From positions 1 through 64,000 of the forward strand of contig NZ_JACYTQ010000002.1 of assembly GCF_014841125.1 (NCBI RefSeq): a stretch of DNA of 64,000 nt. The letters are read 5' to 3'. Below are positions 53,704 through 63,032 of this stretch, piece by piece (the first letter of the stretch is position 1; each line of letters begins with the position of its first letter). The stretch is from Echinicola arenosa (GTDB lineage Bacteria > Bacteroidota > Bacteroidia > Cytophagales > Cyclobacteriaceae). The notes under the pieces are model-generated. The model was not told the DNA's origin, did not search any database, and saw only the letters and a list, made by a program, of their open reading frames with translations. The translations under genes and the position numbers were made by a program.

Positions 53704-54646
53704 ATTTTATCAGTTTCTTAGGCAAAAAAATCTCCGCCAACATGCAGCGTACACTACCTCCCCCGACTTTTTCGATGGTTGGGATTTCCGGGATAATCAC
53801 CTCTGTATATTTTTCAATAATCTGCTTTTGCCCTGCTTTCAAACTTTTATAAGCTGTCCTTGACATTACGGTAAACTTCTTCCCTTTGTCATTATGCAAT
53901 TCCAGCATGTTACCTGCAAAAGCAAACTTTTGTGGAATAGTAATGGGTACAATTTTCTTTCCATTCTTTTCCAGACTTTCCTTGATCTTCATCTTTTCGG
54001 CTTTTCGCTCGACACTGTCCAAGCAAACTACTGCCAACTGCGTCCCAATGTGCATCATCACATTAGTATGATAGATAGGGATTTTCTCTTTTTGCAGCAC
54101 TTGTACAGCCGAAAACTCTATAATTTCATATCCCATCAACTGTTCAAAATAATGTAAGGGAACTAGATGGGTTCTTTCTGAAATACATGCATAGGCCAAT
54201 TGATATTGTCTATCCAGCACCAAACTCCCTGTACTTTCCAGAAATTGACCATCATCCTCAAAAAATGTAAGATCTACAATTTCCTCTACCTTATACCCCT
54301 CTTTAGAAAGTACATCAACCAGGTCTTTTCTTCTTTCCTTTCTCCTGTTTTCTGATAGCATGGGATATAGGAGCAATCGACCATCCTGGTGGGTGCTGAA
54401 CCAATTATTGGGAAAAATAGCGTCTGGCTTAGTTGGCCTTTCACTATCCTCCATAACTATGATGTGAATGCCCTTTGATTTGAGCTGTTCCACGACCCCA
54501 TCAAACTCCTTCAATGCTAAATCTTGCAGCTCCTTCTCATCTCTTCGGTCAGATTGTTGGTATAAATTGTCCTCGGCTGTCTCTGGATTAAACCCAAAAG
54601 CTGCCGGCCTTACCATCAATACCGTTGAAGTTGTTTGTAATGCCAT
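53702..54646 (-). CDS. ctlX: Citrulline utilization hydrolase-type amidinotransferase-fold enzyme
   Basis: A 314-residue enzyme of the guanidino-group modifying fold. The substrate loop is FPNNWFSTHQDGR (about 75-88), the catalytic His is in MMHIGTQLAVVCLD (about 195-210) and the catalytic Cys is in GGSVRCMLAEIF near the C-terminus. CtlX-type enzymes turn citrulline or related compounds into ornithine and other products. Single gene on the minus strand. Confidence 0.88.
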   Translation of the reverse strand: MALQTTSTVLMVRPAAFGFNPETAEDNLYQQSDRRDEKELQDLALKEFDGVVEQLKSKGIHIIVMEDSERPTKPDAIFPNNWFSTHQDGRLLLYPMLSENRRKERRKDLVDVLSKEGYKVEEIVDLTFFEDDGQFLESTGSLVLDRQYQLAYACISERTHLVPLHYFEQLMGYEIIEFSAVQVLQKEKIPIYHTNVMMHIGTQLAVVCLDSVERKAEKMKIKESLEKNGKKIVPITIPQKFAFAGNMLELHNDKGKKFTVMSRTAYKSLKAGQKQIIEKYTEVIIPEIPTIEKVGGGSVRCMLAEIFLPKKLIK

Positions 54647-54721
54647 CTTTTCATTTTATCCCAAAACACAATCGCCCCTCTTTATCGAAAGTGTAAAGTT
54701 ACAAAACAACAGCTTTCTAGC

Positions 54722-55642
54722 TTATTGTTTTTTATAGTACTGGTATAAAATTGGTTTGATCCGGAATCGCTCTTCACTTAATGAAAAATAGCTGTTTCCA
54801 TTTTTGGCAAACCCAATCGCTTCACCCTGAGGTTCTGGCACATAAGGCAATTGAACGGGGTTTCGTGATAGGGCTTCAGCTAGGCTCTCTCCTTCATTTC
54901 TTTCCCAATGATAAACCACCCAATAGTTTTTGATGATGATCTCCTTGCCATCTGGAGAAATATCTCCTCCAACGGACATGGTAATAGGCAGTTTCTCTAT
55001 TTTTTCAAGTTCCAGTTCTTCCTGCTCTCTCAACTGATCTACTGGAGCACGGTATAAAATATTACTGGAATCCCTCTTACTAACTATATAAACATCACCG
55101 TTCCATGGATCTACCATGAGTGTTTCAGCGTCCTTAGCTCCATCAGGATAAATTAGTTTGATCACCTCAGGCTCTACCTCCACTTCTGATTCATCAGCAT
55201 TCGGTTCCTCAAACCTTAATAGTTTGATGGAATGATATTGAGCTTCATTATCTCCTATTTCTCCGACATAAATATAAGACTTTCCTTCATCTCCACCTGG
55301 CCCTACTGCGATATCCTCCCAATCCCTATTGTGAGTATTCAACAGCTTAATTTTACCGATAGAGTTCCCCATTGAATCAAGCTTATAGATAATAGGTTCT
55401 CCTCCGCTATCATTATGGGTATATAGCAAATTATCATACGTTCTGGAAGCGGCTATGCCACTGGCTTCGTTTAGAAGTTTTGGGTCAACTTGTCCTCTTT
55501 CCTTGCCGCTATAATACAAGGAATCCTGAACTTGTGGATTAATTCTGACTTCATACTTGTTGTAGATTTTCTCTGACAATAAATAGGGCATCAATGAAGC
55601 CAAAAAGGTCAGTTTCAGAATGATGTGGAAAATAAATTTCAT
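54722..55642 (-). CDS. Exported beta-propeller-like protein, unknown function
   Basis: A 306-residue protein with a signal sequence (1-20) and a body of beta-propeller-like blades: ASGIAASRTYDNLLYTHNDS, DWEDIAVGPGGDEG, GDVYIVSKRDSS and PQGEAIGFAKNGNSYFSLSE. Relatives are annotated only as hypothetical or SdiA-regulated-like. It may bind a phosphorylated or metal-bound ligand, but no key residues are clear. Independent of neighbours. Confidence 0.55.
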   Translation of the reverse strand: MKFIFHIILKLTFLASLMPYLLSEKIYNKYEVRINPQVQDSLYYSGKERGQVDPKLLNEASGIAASRTYDNLLYTHNDSGGEPIIYKLDSMGNSIGKIKLLNTHNRDWEDIAVGPGGDEGKSYIYVGEIGDNEAQYHSIKLLRFEEPNADESEVEVEPEVIKLIYPDGAKDAETLMVDPWNGDVYIVSKRDSSNILYRAPVDQLREQEELELEKIEKLPITMSVGGDISPDGKEIIIKNYWVVYHWERNEGESLAEALSRNPVQLPYVPEPQGEAIGFAKNGNSYFSLSEERFRIKPILYQYYKKQ

Positions 55643-55713
55643 AAGCCAGCATTAGCAAAAGAAAGACCAATGAATAACAGGAACACGGGATTTAATGTTA
55701 AAAAAGCCTAAAA

Positions 55714-55741
55714 AAAGTGGTCCGCCAAGGCGAACCACTTT
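55714..55741 (-). terminator. Terminator of clpC
   Basis: AAAGTGGT (55714-55721) and ACCACTTT (55734-55741) pair, with an inner GC-rich stem; on the minus strand a T-run (complement of 55711-55716) follows. Confidence 0.8.
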
Positions 55742-55763
55742 CGAATAAACCGTTTATTAAAAT

Positions 55764-58292
55764 CTAATCTGCTTTTTCTTTTTTCTGTACTGTAATCGTC
55801 AGCTCATCCCCTTTACCGGAATAGTCTGCCTTGATCACATCCCCTTCGGACAGCTCACCACGAAGAATTTCCTCAGCAATAGCATCTTCCAGGTATTTCT
55901 GGATTGCCCTGTTTAGTGGTCTTGCACCATATTGCTGATCATATCCTTTGTCGGACAAGAAGTCCTTGGCTTTATCAGAAAGTTCAATTTTGTAACCTAA
56001 ATCAGTAATTCTACTGAAGAGTTTTTCCAAACTGATATCGATGATTTTGTGAATATCCTTTTTATCCAAGGAGTTAAAGACCACTACATCGTCAAGTCTG
56101 TTCAAGAATTCTGGACTGAATGCTTTTTTCAAAGCACTTTGGATAGTTGACTTCATCACTTCATCCATGTTCTCTTCCTTGGCTTTAGAGGCAAATCCGA
56201 TTCCTGAACCGAAATCTTTCAAATCCCTCACACCAATATTGGAAGTCATGATAATCACTGTATTTCTAAAGTCCACTCTTCTGCCCAAACCATCAGTAAG
56301 GATACCATCGTCCAACACTTGTAATAATAAGTTGAATACATCAGGGTGAGCCTTCTCTATCTCGTCCAATAAGACTACTGAATAAGGCTTTCTACGAACC
56401 TTTTCAGTCAGCTGTCCACCTTCTTCATATCCGACATAACCCGGAGGCGCTCCTACCAAACGGGATACGCTGAATTTCTCCATATACTCGGACATGTCGA
56501 TACGTACCAATGAATCTTCTTTATCGAACAAATAAGTAGCCAGCGTTTTTGCCAACTCTGTTTTACCAACTCCTGTTGGGCCAAGGAAAATAAATGACCC
56601 AATTGGTTTTTTAGGATCTTTCAAACCTACTCTTGTACGTTGAATGGCTTTGGTTAGCTTCTTGATCGCGTCGCTTTGGCCAATAACCTTACCCTGCAAT
56701 TCATTACCCATGTTTAACAACTTGCTGCCCTCATTTTGCGCAATTCGCTTGGCAGGAATGCCTGTCATCATGGCAATAACCTCAGCCACATTGTCTTCCT
56801 CTACTGTGTATCGCTTGGTTTTGCTTTCTTCTTCCCACTTGGCTTTCGCATTTTCCAACTGTTCCAGTAGTTTTTTCTCGCGGTCTCTTAACTGGGCAGC
56901 CTCTTCATACTTCTGACTTTTGACTACCCTGTTTTTCTCAACTTTGATATTTTCTACCTCTTCTTCCAACTTTAGGATTTCGTCTGGCACATGGATATTG
57001 TTGATATGTACACGGGCACCCGCTTCATCCAAGATGTCAATTGCCTTATCCGGTAAGAATCGATCTGAAATGTATCGATCTGAAAGTTTCACACATGCAT
57101 CTATGGCCTCAGGGGTATAGTTTACATTGTGGTGATCTTCATATTTGTCCTTAATGTTGTTTAGTATCTGGATGGTTTCTTCTGGTGAAGTGGCATCTAC
57201 CATCACCATCTGGAACCTTCTGGCCAAAGCACCATCTTTTTCGATGTATTGTCTGTACTCATCCAAAGTAGTCGCACCGATGCATTGGATTTCTCCACGG
57301 GCCAAAGCAGGCTTGAACATGTTGGACGCATCCAACGAACCGCTTGCTCCTCCTGCACCGACAATAGTGTGCAACTCATCAATAAAGAGAATCACATTTG
57401 GAGATTTTTCCAACTCGTTCATCACCGCTTTCATCCTCTCCTCAAACTGACCTCTGTACTTGGTTCCAGCCACTAAAGAAGCAAGGTCCAAAGTCACCAC
57501 TCGCTTGTTAAAAAGCACTCTGGAAACTTTCTTCTGAACTATTCTTAAAGCCAAACCTTCCGCGATGGCAGTTTTTCCCACGCCAGGTTCCCCGATAAGA
57601 ATAGGGTTGTTTTTCTTTCTCCTGGAAAGAATTTGGGCAACTCGCTCAATTTCTTTTTCCCTACCAATGATAGGATCCAGTTTATCATCTTCTGCCATTC
57701 GGGTAAGATCTCTACCAAAATTATCCAAAACAGGAGTTCTGGACTTTTCTGTCGAACCTTTTCCTCCACCACTGGAAGAACCACCGGACGAACCAAATAA
57801 TTTGCTGCTTTCCTCATCTGTATCATCCGCCTCTGCACCTGAGCGAGGGGTCTGATCAGTTTGGAACTCTAACATTTCTTTTACGGTATCATAAGTGGTA
57901 TCGAATTTATGCAGAATCTGGGTAGCAATATTGTCTTCATCCCTAAGGATCGACAATAATAAATGTTCCGTTCCGATAAGTTGGCTTTTAAATATTTTAG
58001 CTTCCAAGTAAGTAATCTTCAATACTTTTTCAGATTGCCTTGTCAATGGAATATTGGCCAAGTTTTTTACATTATGGTTGGCCGTCCCTTTGACCGCACG
58101 CTCCACAGAGTTGCGAAGCTCATCCAAAGGCACTCCTAATTTCTTTAATATGGAAACAGCGACACCCTCCCCTTCACGGATCATGCCCAGTAAGAGATGT
58201 TCGGTCCCAATGTAATCGTGTCCCAGACGCAAAGCTTCTTCACGACTTAGAGAGATCACCTCTTTCACTCTATTTGAAAATTTTGCTTCCAT
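55764..58292 (-). CDS. clpC: ClpC-type AAA+ chaperone of the Clp protease
   Basis: An 842-residue unfoldase. Two Clp_N repeats (about 1-145) precede a Gly/Ser linker (165-182). The first AAA+ domain has Walker A GEPGVGKT (234-241) and LDEYRQYIEKDGALARRF. A UVR-like middle part (VKSQKYEEAAQLRDREKKLL, about 455-475) marks ClpC rather than ClpB. The second AAA+ domain has GPTGVGKTE (about 570). It feeds proteins to ClpP; ClpP is not in this window. Confidence 0.96.
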   Translation of the reverse strand: MEAKFSNRVKEVISLSREEALRLGHDYIGTEHLLLGMIREGEGVAVSILKKLGVPLDELRNSVERAVKGTANHNVKNLANIPLTRQSEKVLKITYLEAKIFKSQLIGTEHLLLSILRDEDNIATQILHKFDTTYDTVKEMLEFQTDQTPRSGAEADDTDEESSKLFGSSGGSSSGGGKGSTEKSRTPVLDNFGRDLTRMAEDDKLDPIIGREKEIERVAQILSRRKKNNPILIGEPGVGKTAIAEGLALRIVQKKVSRVLFNKRVVTLDLASLVAGTKYRGQFEERMKAVMNELEKSPNVILFIDELHTIVGAGGASGSLDASNMFKPALARGEIQCIGATTLDEYRQYIEKDGALARRFQMVMVDATSPEETIQILNNIKDKYEDHHNVNYTPEAIDACVKLSDRYISDRFLPDKAIDILDEAGARVHINNIHVPDEILKLEEEVENIKVEKNRVVKSQKYEEAAQLRDREKKLLEQLENAKAKWEEESKTKRYTVEEDNVAEVIAMMTGIPAKRIAQNEGSKLLNMGNELQGKVIGQSDAIKKLTKAIQRTRVGLKDPKKPIGSFIFLGPTGVGKTELAKTLATYLFDKEDSLVRIDMSEYMEKFSVSRLVGAPPGYVGYEEGGQLTEKVRRKPYSVVLLDEIEKAHPDVFNLLLQVLDDGILTDGLGRRVDFRNTVIIMTSNIGVRDLKDFGSGIGFASKAKEENMDEVMKSTIQSALKKAFSPEFLNRLDDVVVFNSLDKKDIHKIIDISLEKLFSRITDLGYKIELSDKAKDFLSDKGYDQQYGARPLNRAIQKYLEDAIAEEILRGELSEGDVIKADYSGKGDELTITVQKKEKAD

Positions 58293-58374
58293 TTAGTTCC
58301 TTTCTGAATTGTGAATAATTCTATACTTAATTTTACCGAATTTGTTTTAAAAACACAATTCTTTTAAAGATTGT

Positions 58375-59004
58375 TCAGTTGTTTTTTTTGGATCTTGCAA
58401 TAACCTCTTTAGCCAGAGGGCCTTCGCAAAACAACAAATCGATAATACTTAAATTCGGTACAAAGTCTGAGCCAAATAATTGGTGATAGGGGCTGGGGTA
58501 ATATATTTCTCTGGACTCAAATGCCTCCTTTGCAACGATTTTACTTCTTAGGTCTACCCCCGTGGGCTTATTGGTGTAGTTGGATGTTAGGGTAATTCTT
58601 GTCTTGAACTTTAAGAGTTTCAGACAAAGTGTCAGTAATTCGAGATTGAAATCAAACAAATTGTCAACTTCTTTCTGAAATACATCCTCAAAATACGGAA
58701 AAAAATATTCAAAAAAAGGAGCCTTCCCATAAGCACTTTTGATCCCTCTTAGATGAACATTCTTCCATTTTTGGTGATAATCGATCTTTATCTTACTATA
58801 TTTTACTTTTTTGTTACCTCCAACTACAGGTATACTGAGTGTCTCCACCTTATTGGCCAAACGAACCAACGACCTATTTCTGTATGTCTGCTTCTGATAA
58901 TTGTCATGCGCTTCCAGCCTTAATTCATCAAAATCCTGTACGACTACAAAAAACTCGATTGGCGGCAAGTAAAACAAATCAGCTAAAATCACTTTATTTT
59001 CCAT
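58375..59004 (-). CDS. WbqC-family protein
   Basis: A 209-residue cytosolic protein. The start at ATG 59004 (MENKVILADLFYLPP) is preferred; the open frame begins two codons earlier at TTG. It shows the WbqC pattern: PPIEFFVV at the start, the box YRNRSLVRLANKVETLSIPV, and later SYSRSKI-type and EAFESREIYYPSPYHQLFG segments. WbqC proteins act in O-antigen or amino-sugar chemistry; in this genome the role is unknown. Confidence 0.82.
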   Translation of the reverse strand: MENKVILADLFYLPPIEFFVVVQDFDELRLEAHDNYQKQTYRNRSLVRLANKVETLSIPVVGGNKKVKYSKIKIDYHQKWKNVHLRGIKSAYGKAPFFEYFFPYFEDVFQKEVDNLFDFNLELLTLCLKLLKFKTRITLTSNYTNKPTGVDLRSKIVAKEAFESREIYYPSPYHQLFGSDFVPNLSIIDLLFCEGPLAKEVIARSKKNN

Positions 59005-59052
59005 GCCCAAAAATAATCAAATCATGCCAGCCTCCACCTGATTCCTTCAATC

Positions 59053-59682
59053 TTACAGCATTTCCTCCAAATCACCTTGCCCCTGCCTTACCACTTCGAT
59101 ATCTCCCCCTGTACAATCCACCACTGTGGAAGCGACATTGTTTCCATACCCTCCATCAATCACCACATCTACCAAATCCCGATATTTCTCATAGATCAAT
59201 TCAGGATCTGTACTGTATTCCAATACATCATCTTCATCTCTTATGGAAGTTGTCACTATGGGCTGCCCTAGCTCCTTAACCAATATACGAGGAATACTAT
59301 GGTCGGGGATTCGAATTCCCACAGTTTTCTTTTTACTATGCAGCAATTTGGGCACATTATTATTGGCATCCAATATAAACGTGAACGGCCCCGGCAAGGC
59401 TTTTTTCATTACCTTAAACACTGGTGTACTCAGCGCCCGGGTATATTCTGCAATATTGCTAAGGTCATAGCAGATAAAACTAAAATTCTGTTTCTGAGGC
59501 TTCACCCCTTTGATCAAGCAGATTCGCTCTATCGCCTTTTGATTATAGATATCGCATCCAATACCATAAATGGTATCCGTTGGATAAATGATAACCCCTC
59601 CTTTCCTCAGCACATCAACCACTTGATTTACTTGGCGGGGGTTTGGGTTTTCAGGGTAAATTTTAATCAGCTCTGCAGGCAT
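59053..59682 (-). CDS. L-threonylcarbamoyladenylate synthase (YrdC/Sua5 family)
   Basis: A 209-residue enzyme that makes threonylcarbamoyl-AMP for the t6A base of tRNAs reading ANN codons. ATG at 59682 (MPAEL) is the start; TTG 59691 opens the frame earlier. YrdC motifs are GGVIIYPTDTIYGIGCDIYN (about 30-50), KKTVGIRIPDHSIPR and STVVDCTGGDIEVVRQG. It lacks the extra Sua5 domain. Partners are elsewhere. Confidence 0.93.
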   Translation of the reverse strand: MPAELIKIYPENPNPRQVNQVVDVLRKGGVIIYPTDTIYGIGCDIYNQKAIERICLIKGVKPQKQNFSFICYDLSNIAEYTRALSTPVFKVMKKALPGPFTFILDANNNVPKLLHSKKKTVGIRIPDHSIPRILVKELGQPIVTTSIRDEDDVLEYSTDPELIYEKYRDLVDVVIDGGYGNNVASTVVDCTGGDIEVVRQGQGDLEEML

Positions 59683-59854
59683 AACATTCAATTAAAATAA
59701 AAGCGTTAAACTAAACTAAAACAAATCAAGGGCCAAAACACGGCATTTTAATCTCTATACATTTCCTTCTTGAAAGTCTGAAGACTTAAAAATACCTTTT
59801 AATTTTATTTAGCTATTTTTGCCCAAAGCTAAAACCTGAGCCGTTTATTATCTT

Positions 59855-60898
59855 ATGATCACAAAAAAGAATCAAAAATATTACATGGTAGGAATGGTGG
59901 CCTTTTCCGTATTGGTTTCCTCCTTTGTTTTTTACTTCTACCAAGTATTCTTCAGTCCTAACACCCTAACAGAAACTGACCAAGCAGCTGTATTGTATAT
60001 TCCGAGTAATGCTACTTTCCAACAAGTTTCTGACAGTCTCACCCATAATGAAATCATCACTGATGTCATTTCTTTTAGCTTTGTAGCCAAAATGATGAAA
60101 TATCAGGAGAATGTCAAACCTGGACGCTACACCATCGAACCTAAATTGTCCAATAAAGAACTGGTCACCTTGCTTCGATCAGGAAAACAAACACCTATCA
60201 ACCTGACATTCAACAACATCAGAACTAAGGAAGATTTAGCTGAGAAAATCAGTAAAAATCTAGAAATCAGAGAAGATCAATTTCTCGAATTAATCCGTGA
60301 CAGCTTATACATTCGGAAATTTGACTTCAACGAGGAGACCATTATGAGCATGTTTATACCCGATACCTATGAGGTATATTGGGACATGACTCCGGAACAA
60401 CTCTTTGACCGCATGTACAGGGAATACAACAAATTCTGGACCGATGACCAGAAGGCGAAAGCGGAAACCTTGAACATGAGTCCAGTGGAAGTTTCCACGT
60501 TAGCATCCATTGTACAAGCGGAAACAGCCAAAAAAGATGAAAGGGCCAAAATAGCAGGTGTATATATCAACAGGCTACAAAGGAATATACCTTTACAGGC
60601 TGATCCTACTTTGGTCTTTGCCTTGGGAGACTTCAGCATCAAACGTGTCCTGAATGTACATAAGGAGATCGATAGTCCCTATAACACTTACATGTATGCA
60701 GGTTTACCTCCAGGACCAATCAACCTCCCTGACAAATCTTCTTTGAATGCCGTATTAAATTATCAGGAACACAATTACCTTTACTTCTGTGCCAAAGAAG
60801 ATTTCTCTGGTTACCATGTGTTCTCTACCAATCTCCGGGACCATTTAAACCAAGCAAGGAAATACCAAAACGCATTGAACGCCGCGAAAGTATTTTAA
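59855..60898 (+). CDS. mltG: Endolytic peptidoglycan transglycosylase MltG
   Basis: A 347-residue inner-membrane enzyme. The membrane anchor is at about 9-31. The YceG domain has a LysM-like part (FQQVSDSLTHNEIITD) and the catalytic region STLASIVQAETAKKDERAKI with catalytic Glu at E223, then QADPTLVFALGDFSI and YAGLPPGPINLP. It cuts nascent glycan chains. The next gene starts 2 bases after its stop, so the two are co-transcribed. A TATTTTTG -7 match lies at 59814-59821. Confidence 0.96.
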   Translation: MITKKNQKYYMVGMVAFSVLVSSFVFYFYQVFFSPNTLTETDQAAVLYIPSNATFQQVSDSLTHNEIITDVISFSFVAKMMKYQENVKPGRYTIEPKLSNKELVTLLRSGKQTPINLTFNNIRTKEDLAEKISKNLEIREDQFLELIRDSLYIRKFDFNEETIMSMFIPDTYEVYWDMTPEQLFDRMYREYNKFWTDDQKAKAETLNMSPVEVSTLASIVQAETAKKDERAKIAGVYINRLQRNIPLQADPTLVFALGDFSIKRVLNVHKEIDSPYNTYMYAGLPPGPINLPDKSSLNAVLNYQEHNYLYFCAKEDFSGYHVFSTNLRDHLNQARKYQNALNAAKVF

Positions 60899-60899
60899 T

Positions 60900-61304
60900 A
60901 TGTTTACAGCTGAAACCCAAGTACGTGTAAGGTATGCCGAAACAGATCAGATGGGCTATGTATATTACGGCAATTATGCTATGTATTTTGAAGTGGCCAG
61001 AGTGGAGTCCATGCGCCAAATCGGCTTTTCCTATAAAAGAATGGAAGACGAGGGTGTCATGATGCCTGTTTTGGAAAATCACAATAGTTATATCAAAGCA
61101 GGCAAATATGATGAGCTTTTGACCATTAAAACCATCATCAAGGAAATGCCTGGCATCAAAATCAGGTTTGATTACGAAATAATGAATGAGACCAAAGAAC
61201 TGATCCATAAAGGGTATACCATATTGACTTTCATAAAAAAAGACAACTACAGACCGTGTAGACCTCCCAAGGATTTGTTAGATTTATTAAAAGCTTACTT
61301 TTAG
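60900..61304 (+). CDS. YbgC/FadM-like acyl-CoA thioesterase
   Basis: A 134-residue hot-dog-fold enzyme. The signature is RVRYAETDQMGYVYYGNYAMYFE at the start, abbreviated here to YAETDQMGYVYYGNY, with Asp as the catalytic residue. It splits short or medium acyl-CoA. It follows mltG at once and is in a cluster with the BrkB gene, which starts 14 bases later. Confidence 0.92.
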   Translation: MFTAETQVRVRYAETDQMGYVYYGNYAMYFEVARVESMRQIGFSYKRMEDEGVMMPVLENHNSYIKAGKYDELLTIKTIIKEMPGIKIRFDYEIMNETKELIHKGYTILTFIKKDNYRPCRPPKDLLDLLKAYF

Positions 61305-61317
61305 AGATACAGCACTG

Positions 61318-62256
61318 ATGGTCAAAAAGAAAGTGCATGATATATTGGAAAGGCTGGACAAGCAAGCCCAAAAGCTTCGATGCATCCACCTCAAGAACCC
61401 TAATCAGAACCTTTACGATGTTGGGAAAATCTTTATTCACCAACTGAAAAAAGATGAAATTGATGACCGTGCCAATGCGGTGGCCTTTAACTTTACGGTA
61501 GCCCTCTTTCCATTGATTCTATTTTTGCTGAACATGCTTCCCTTTGTGGAAATCTTTTTCCCGGAAGTCACTCCTGAAAACATCCTTATTTTTATTAAGG
61601 AAGTAATGCCTCCTCCTTTGTATGAAGGCACCGAAGCCACCATTCGGGACATCATCAGCAGACCCAGACAAGGCATGCTTTCCTTTGGATTCTTTTTAGC
61701 ACTTTATCTCTCTACCAACGGCGTTGTGTCTCTGATGAGTGCGTTTAACGCCTGCTATAGAACCAAAGAAAACCGAGGCTTCTTTCAAACCAGGGCTATT
61801 GCTGTCACCATTATTCTCATTTTGGTTTTGGATATTTGTGCTGCTGTACTAACTATGATTCTTGGCAATAAAACATTAACCCTGCTCACAGAATACGGTG
61901 TTGTCTCCAACAATATCCTATATTACCTTATTACCTCCCTCAGGTTCTTTGTTCTCCTGGTGCTCTTTATGGTGGCCACTGCATTCATCTTCCGAATTGC
62001 TCCTGCTGTCCATGACAAGTGGCATTTCTTCTCCATAGGGTCTACCACTGCAGGTCTATTGATTACTTTGGGGTTCTACCTCTTCTCTTTTTATTTGAAT
62101 AATTTCGCCAGCTACAATAAATTATATGGTTCCATCGGCACCTTGATTGCACTAATGCTCTGGTTGCTGATTACCTCCTTTATCATTTTGATCTGCTTCG
62201 AGATCAATGTAAGCTTGGACAAAGCCGCCGAGGGAAAAAGATATTCAAAAATTTAG
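61318..62256 (+). CDS. YihY/BrkB-family inner-membrane protein
   Basis: A 312-residue protein with six membrane helices. It has the family boxes DEIDDRANAVAFNFTVALFP (about 44-63), LYLSTNGVVSLMSAFNACYR and YGSIGTLIALMLWLLITSF. The family is often mislabelled RNase BN; it is a membrane protein of unclear role in the envelope. Last gene of the mltG operon. Confidence 0.93.
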   Translation: MVKKKVHDILERLDKQAQKLRCIHLKNPNQNLYDVGKIFIHQLKKDEIDDRANAVAFNFTVALFPLILFLLNMLPFVEIFFPEVTPENILIFIKEVMPPPLYEGTEATIRDIISRPRQGMLSFGFFLALYLSTNGVVSLMSAFNACYRTKENRGFFQTRAIAVTIILILVLDICAAVLTMILGNKTLTLLTEYGVVSNNILYYLITSLRFFVLLVLFMVATAFIFRIAPAVHDKWHFFSIGSTTAGLLITLGFYLFSFYLNNFASYNKLYGSIGTLIALMLWLLITSFIILICFEINVSLDKAAEGKRYSKI

Positions 62257-62309
62257 TCGCCCAAAACCAGTGAGTTAGGAAAAATAAAATATTTTTATCA
62301 AGCCAAGTA

Positions 62310-62340
62310 TTGCAAATATCAAACTAAGCCGTACCTTTGC
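62310..62340 (+). promoter_or_regulatory. Promoter of tRNA-Ser
   Basis: ATTG (62310-62313) as -33 and TACCTTTG (62333-62340) as -7, spaced by 19 bases, a near-exact match to the Bacteroidota consensus, about 48 bases upstream of the tRNA. Confidence 0.8.
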
Positions 62341-62388
62341 AAACCGTAAGACAAACATAAACGTCTTCAAAAAATACGCATCAGACCC

Positions 62389-62473
62389 AGAGGAGTGGCA
62401 GAGTGGTCGAATGCGGCGGTCTTGAAAACCGTTGTACCGCGAGGTACCGGGGGTTCGAATCCCTCCTCCTCTG
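62389..62473 (+). tRNA. tRNA-Ser (anticodon TGA)
   Basis: An 85-nt class II tRNA. The acceptor stem AGAGGAG (62389-62395) pairs with CTCCTCT (62466-62472) with discriminator G. The anticodon arm GCGGT/ACCGT carries loop CTTGAAA with anticodon TGA at 62423-62425. A long variable arm and T-loop TTCGAAT (62454-62460) follow. The CCA end is not encoded. Confidence 0.96.
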
Positions 62474-62477
62474 CACT

Positions 62478-62507
62478 AAAAAGCTAGGCATAAAGCCTGG
62501 CTTTTTT
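62478..62507 (+). terminator. Terminator of tRNA-Ser
   Basis: AAAAAGCTAGGC (62478-62489) pairs with GCCTGGCTTTTT (62495-62506), with a wobble pair, followed by T. Confidence 0.85.
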
Positions 62508-63032
62508 CGTTTGGAGTCGTCGGGGCTACCCTGCTTGCTGGCCCCTCGTTAAAACAGTCCACCGGACTGTTTCTTAACACTCGGTCCTCTCCTCCTCTGA
62601 AAGACAAAACTTAATATTCTGAAATAGTGATATTTAGCGTTTTTTTTTATTTTTAGATCAGTAGCGAATTTAGTAGCGATTTTATCTGATTTTTGGATCA
62701 TAGAGCGTCACATTAGCATTTCTTTCCTAAAGCAAGTTCAAACTCTAGTACAATTCGTACTGTACGAGGGATACAAGCTGTATGAAGTGTACGATTCGCA
62801 AAAACTAAATTTTGGTGAAGGAAGATTATGGGAATAAAATAGTTGACTCATTTGTCGGAAAAGCATGAAATTCCTTTTGAATTTCTAGGTATTGAATTTT
62901 CAAGGATACTTGATGTATTTTCAAAAAAACCTGAGGGTCGTCAAATTTATTGAGTCGCCCAGTTATGAAATATTGGAATACAGAATGAGTATAAGATCTA
63001 TTACTTTAAAACTTCATATATCATCCTACAAA
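62508..63032. other. Gene-free stretch behind tRNA-Ser
   Basis: Contains the perfect palindrome AAACAGTCC-ACC-GGACTGTTT (62552-62572) and CTCCTCCTCTG (62588-62598), which repeats the tRNA 3' end (62463-62473). Short open segments exist (for example about 62690-62840) but have no start or motif. No integrase gene is present. Confidence 0.5.

Noticed and set aside
62690-62840. Short open segment behind tRNA-Ser with GYKLYEVYDSQKLNFGEG
   Set aside because: It has no start codon and no recognised family; kept only as part of the gene-free stretch.
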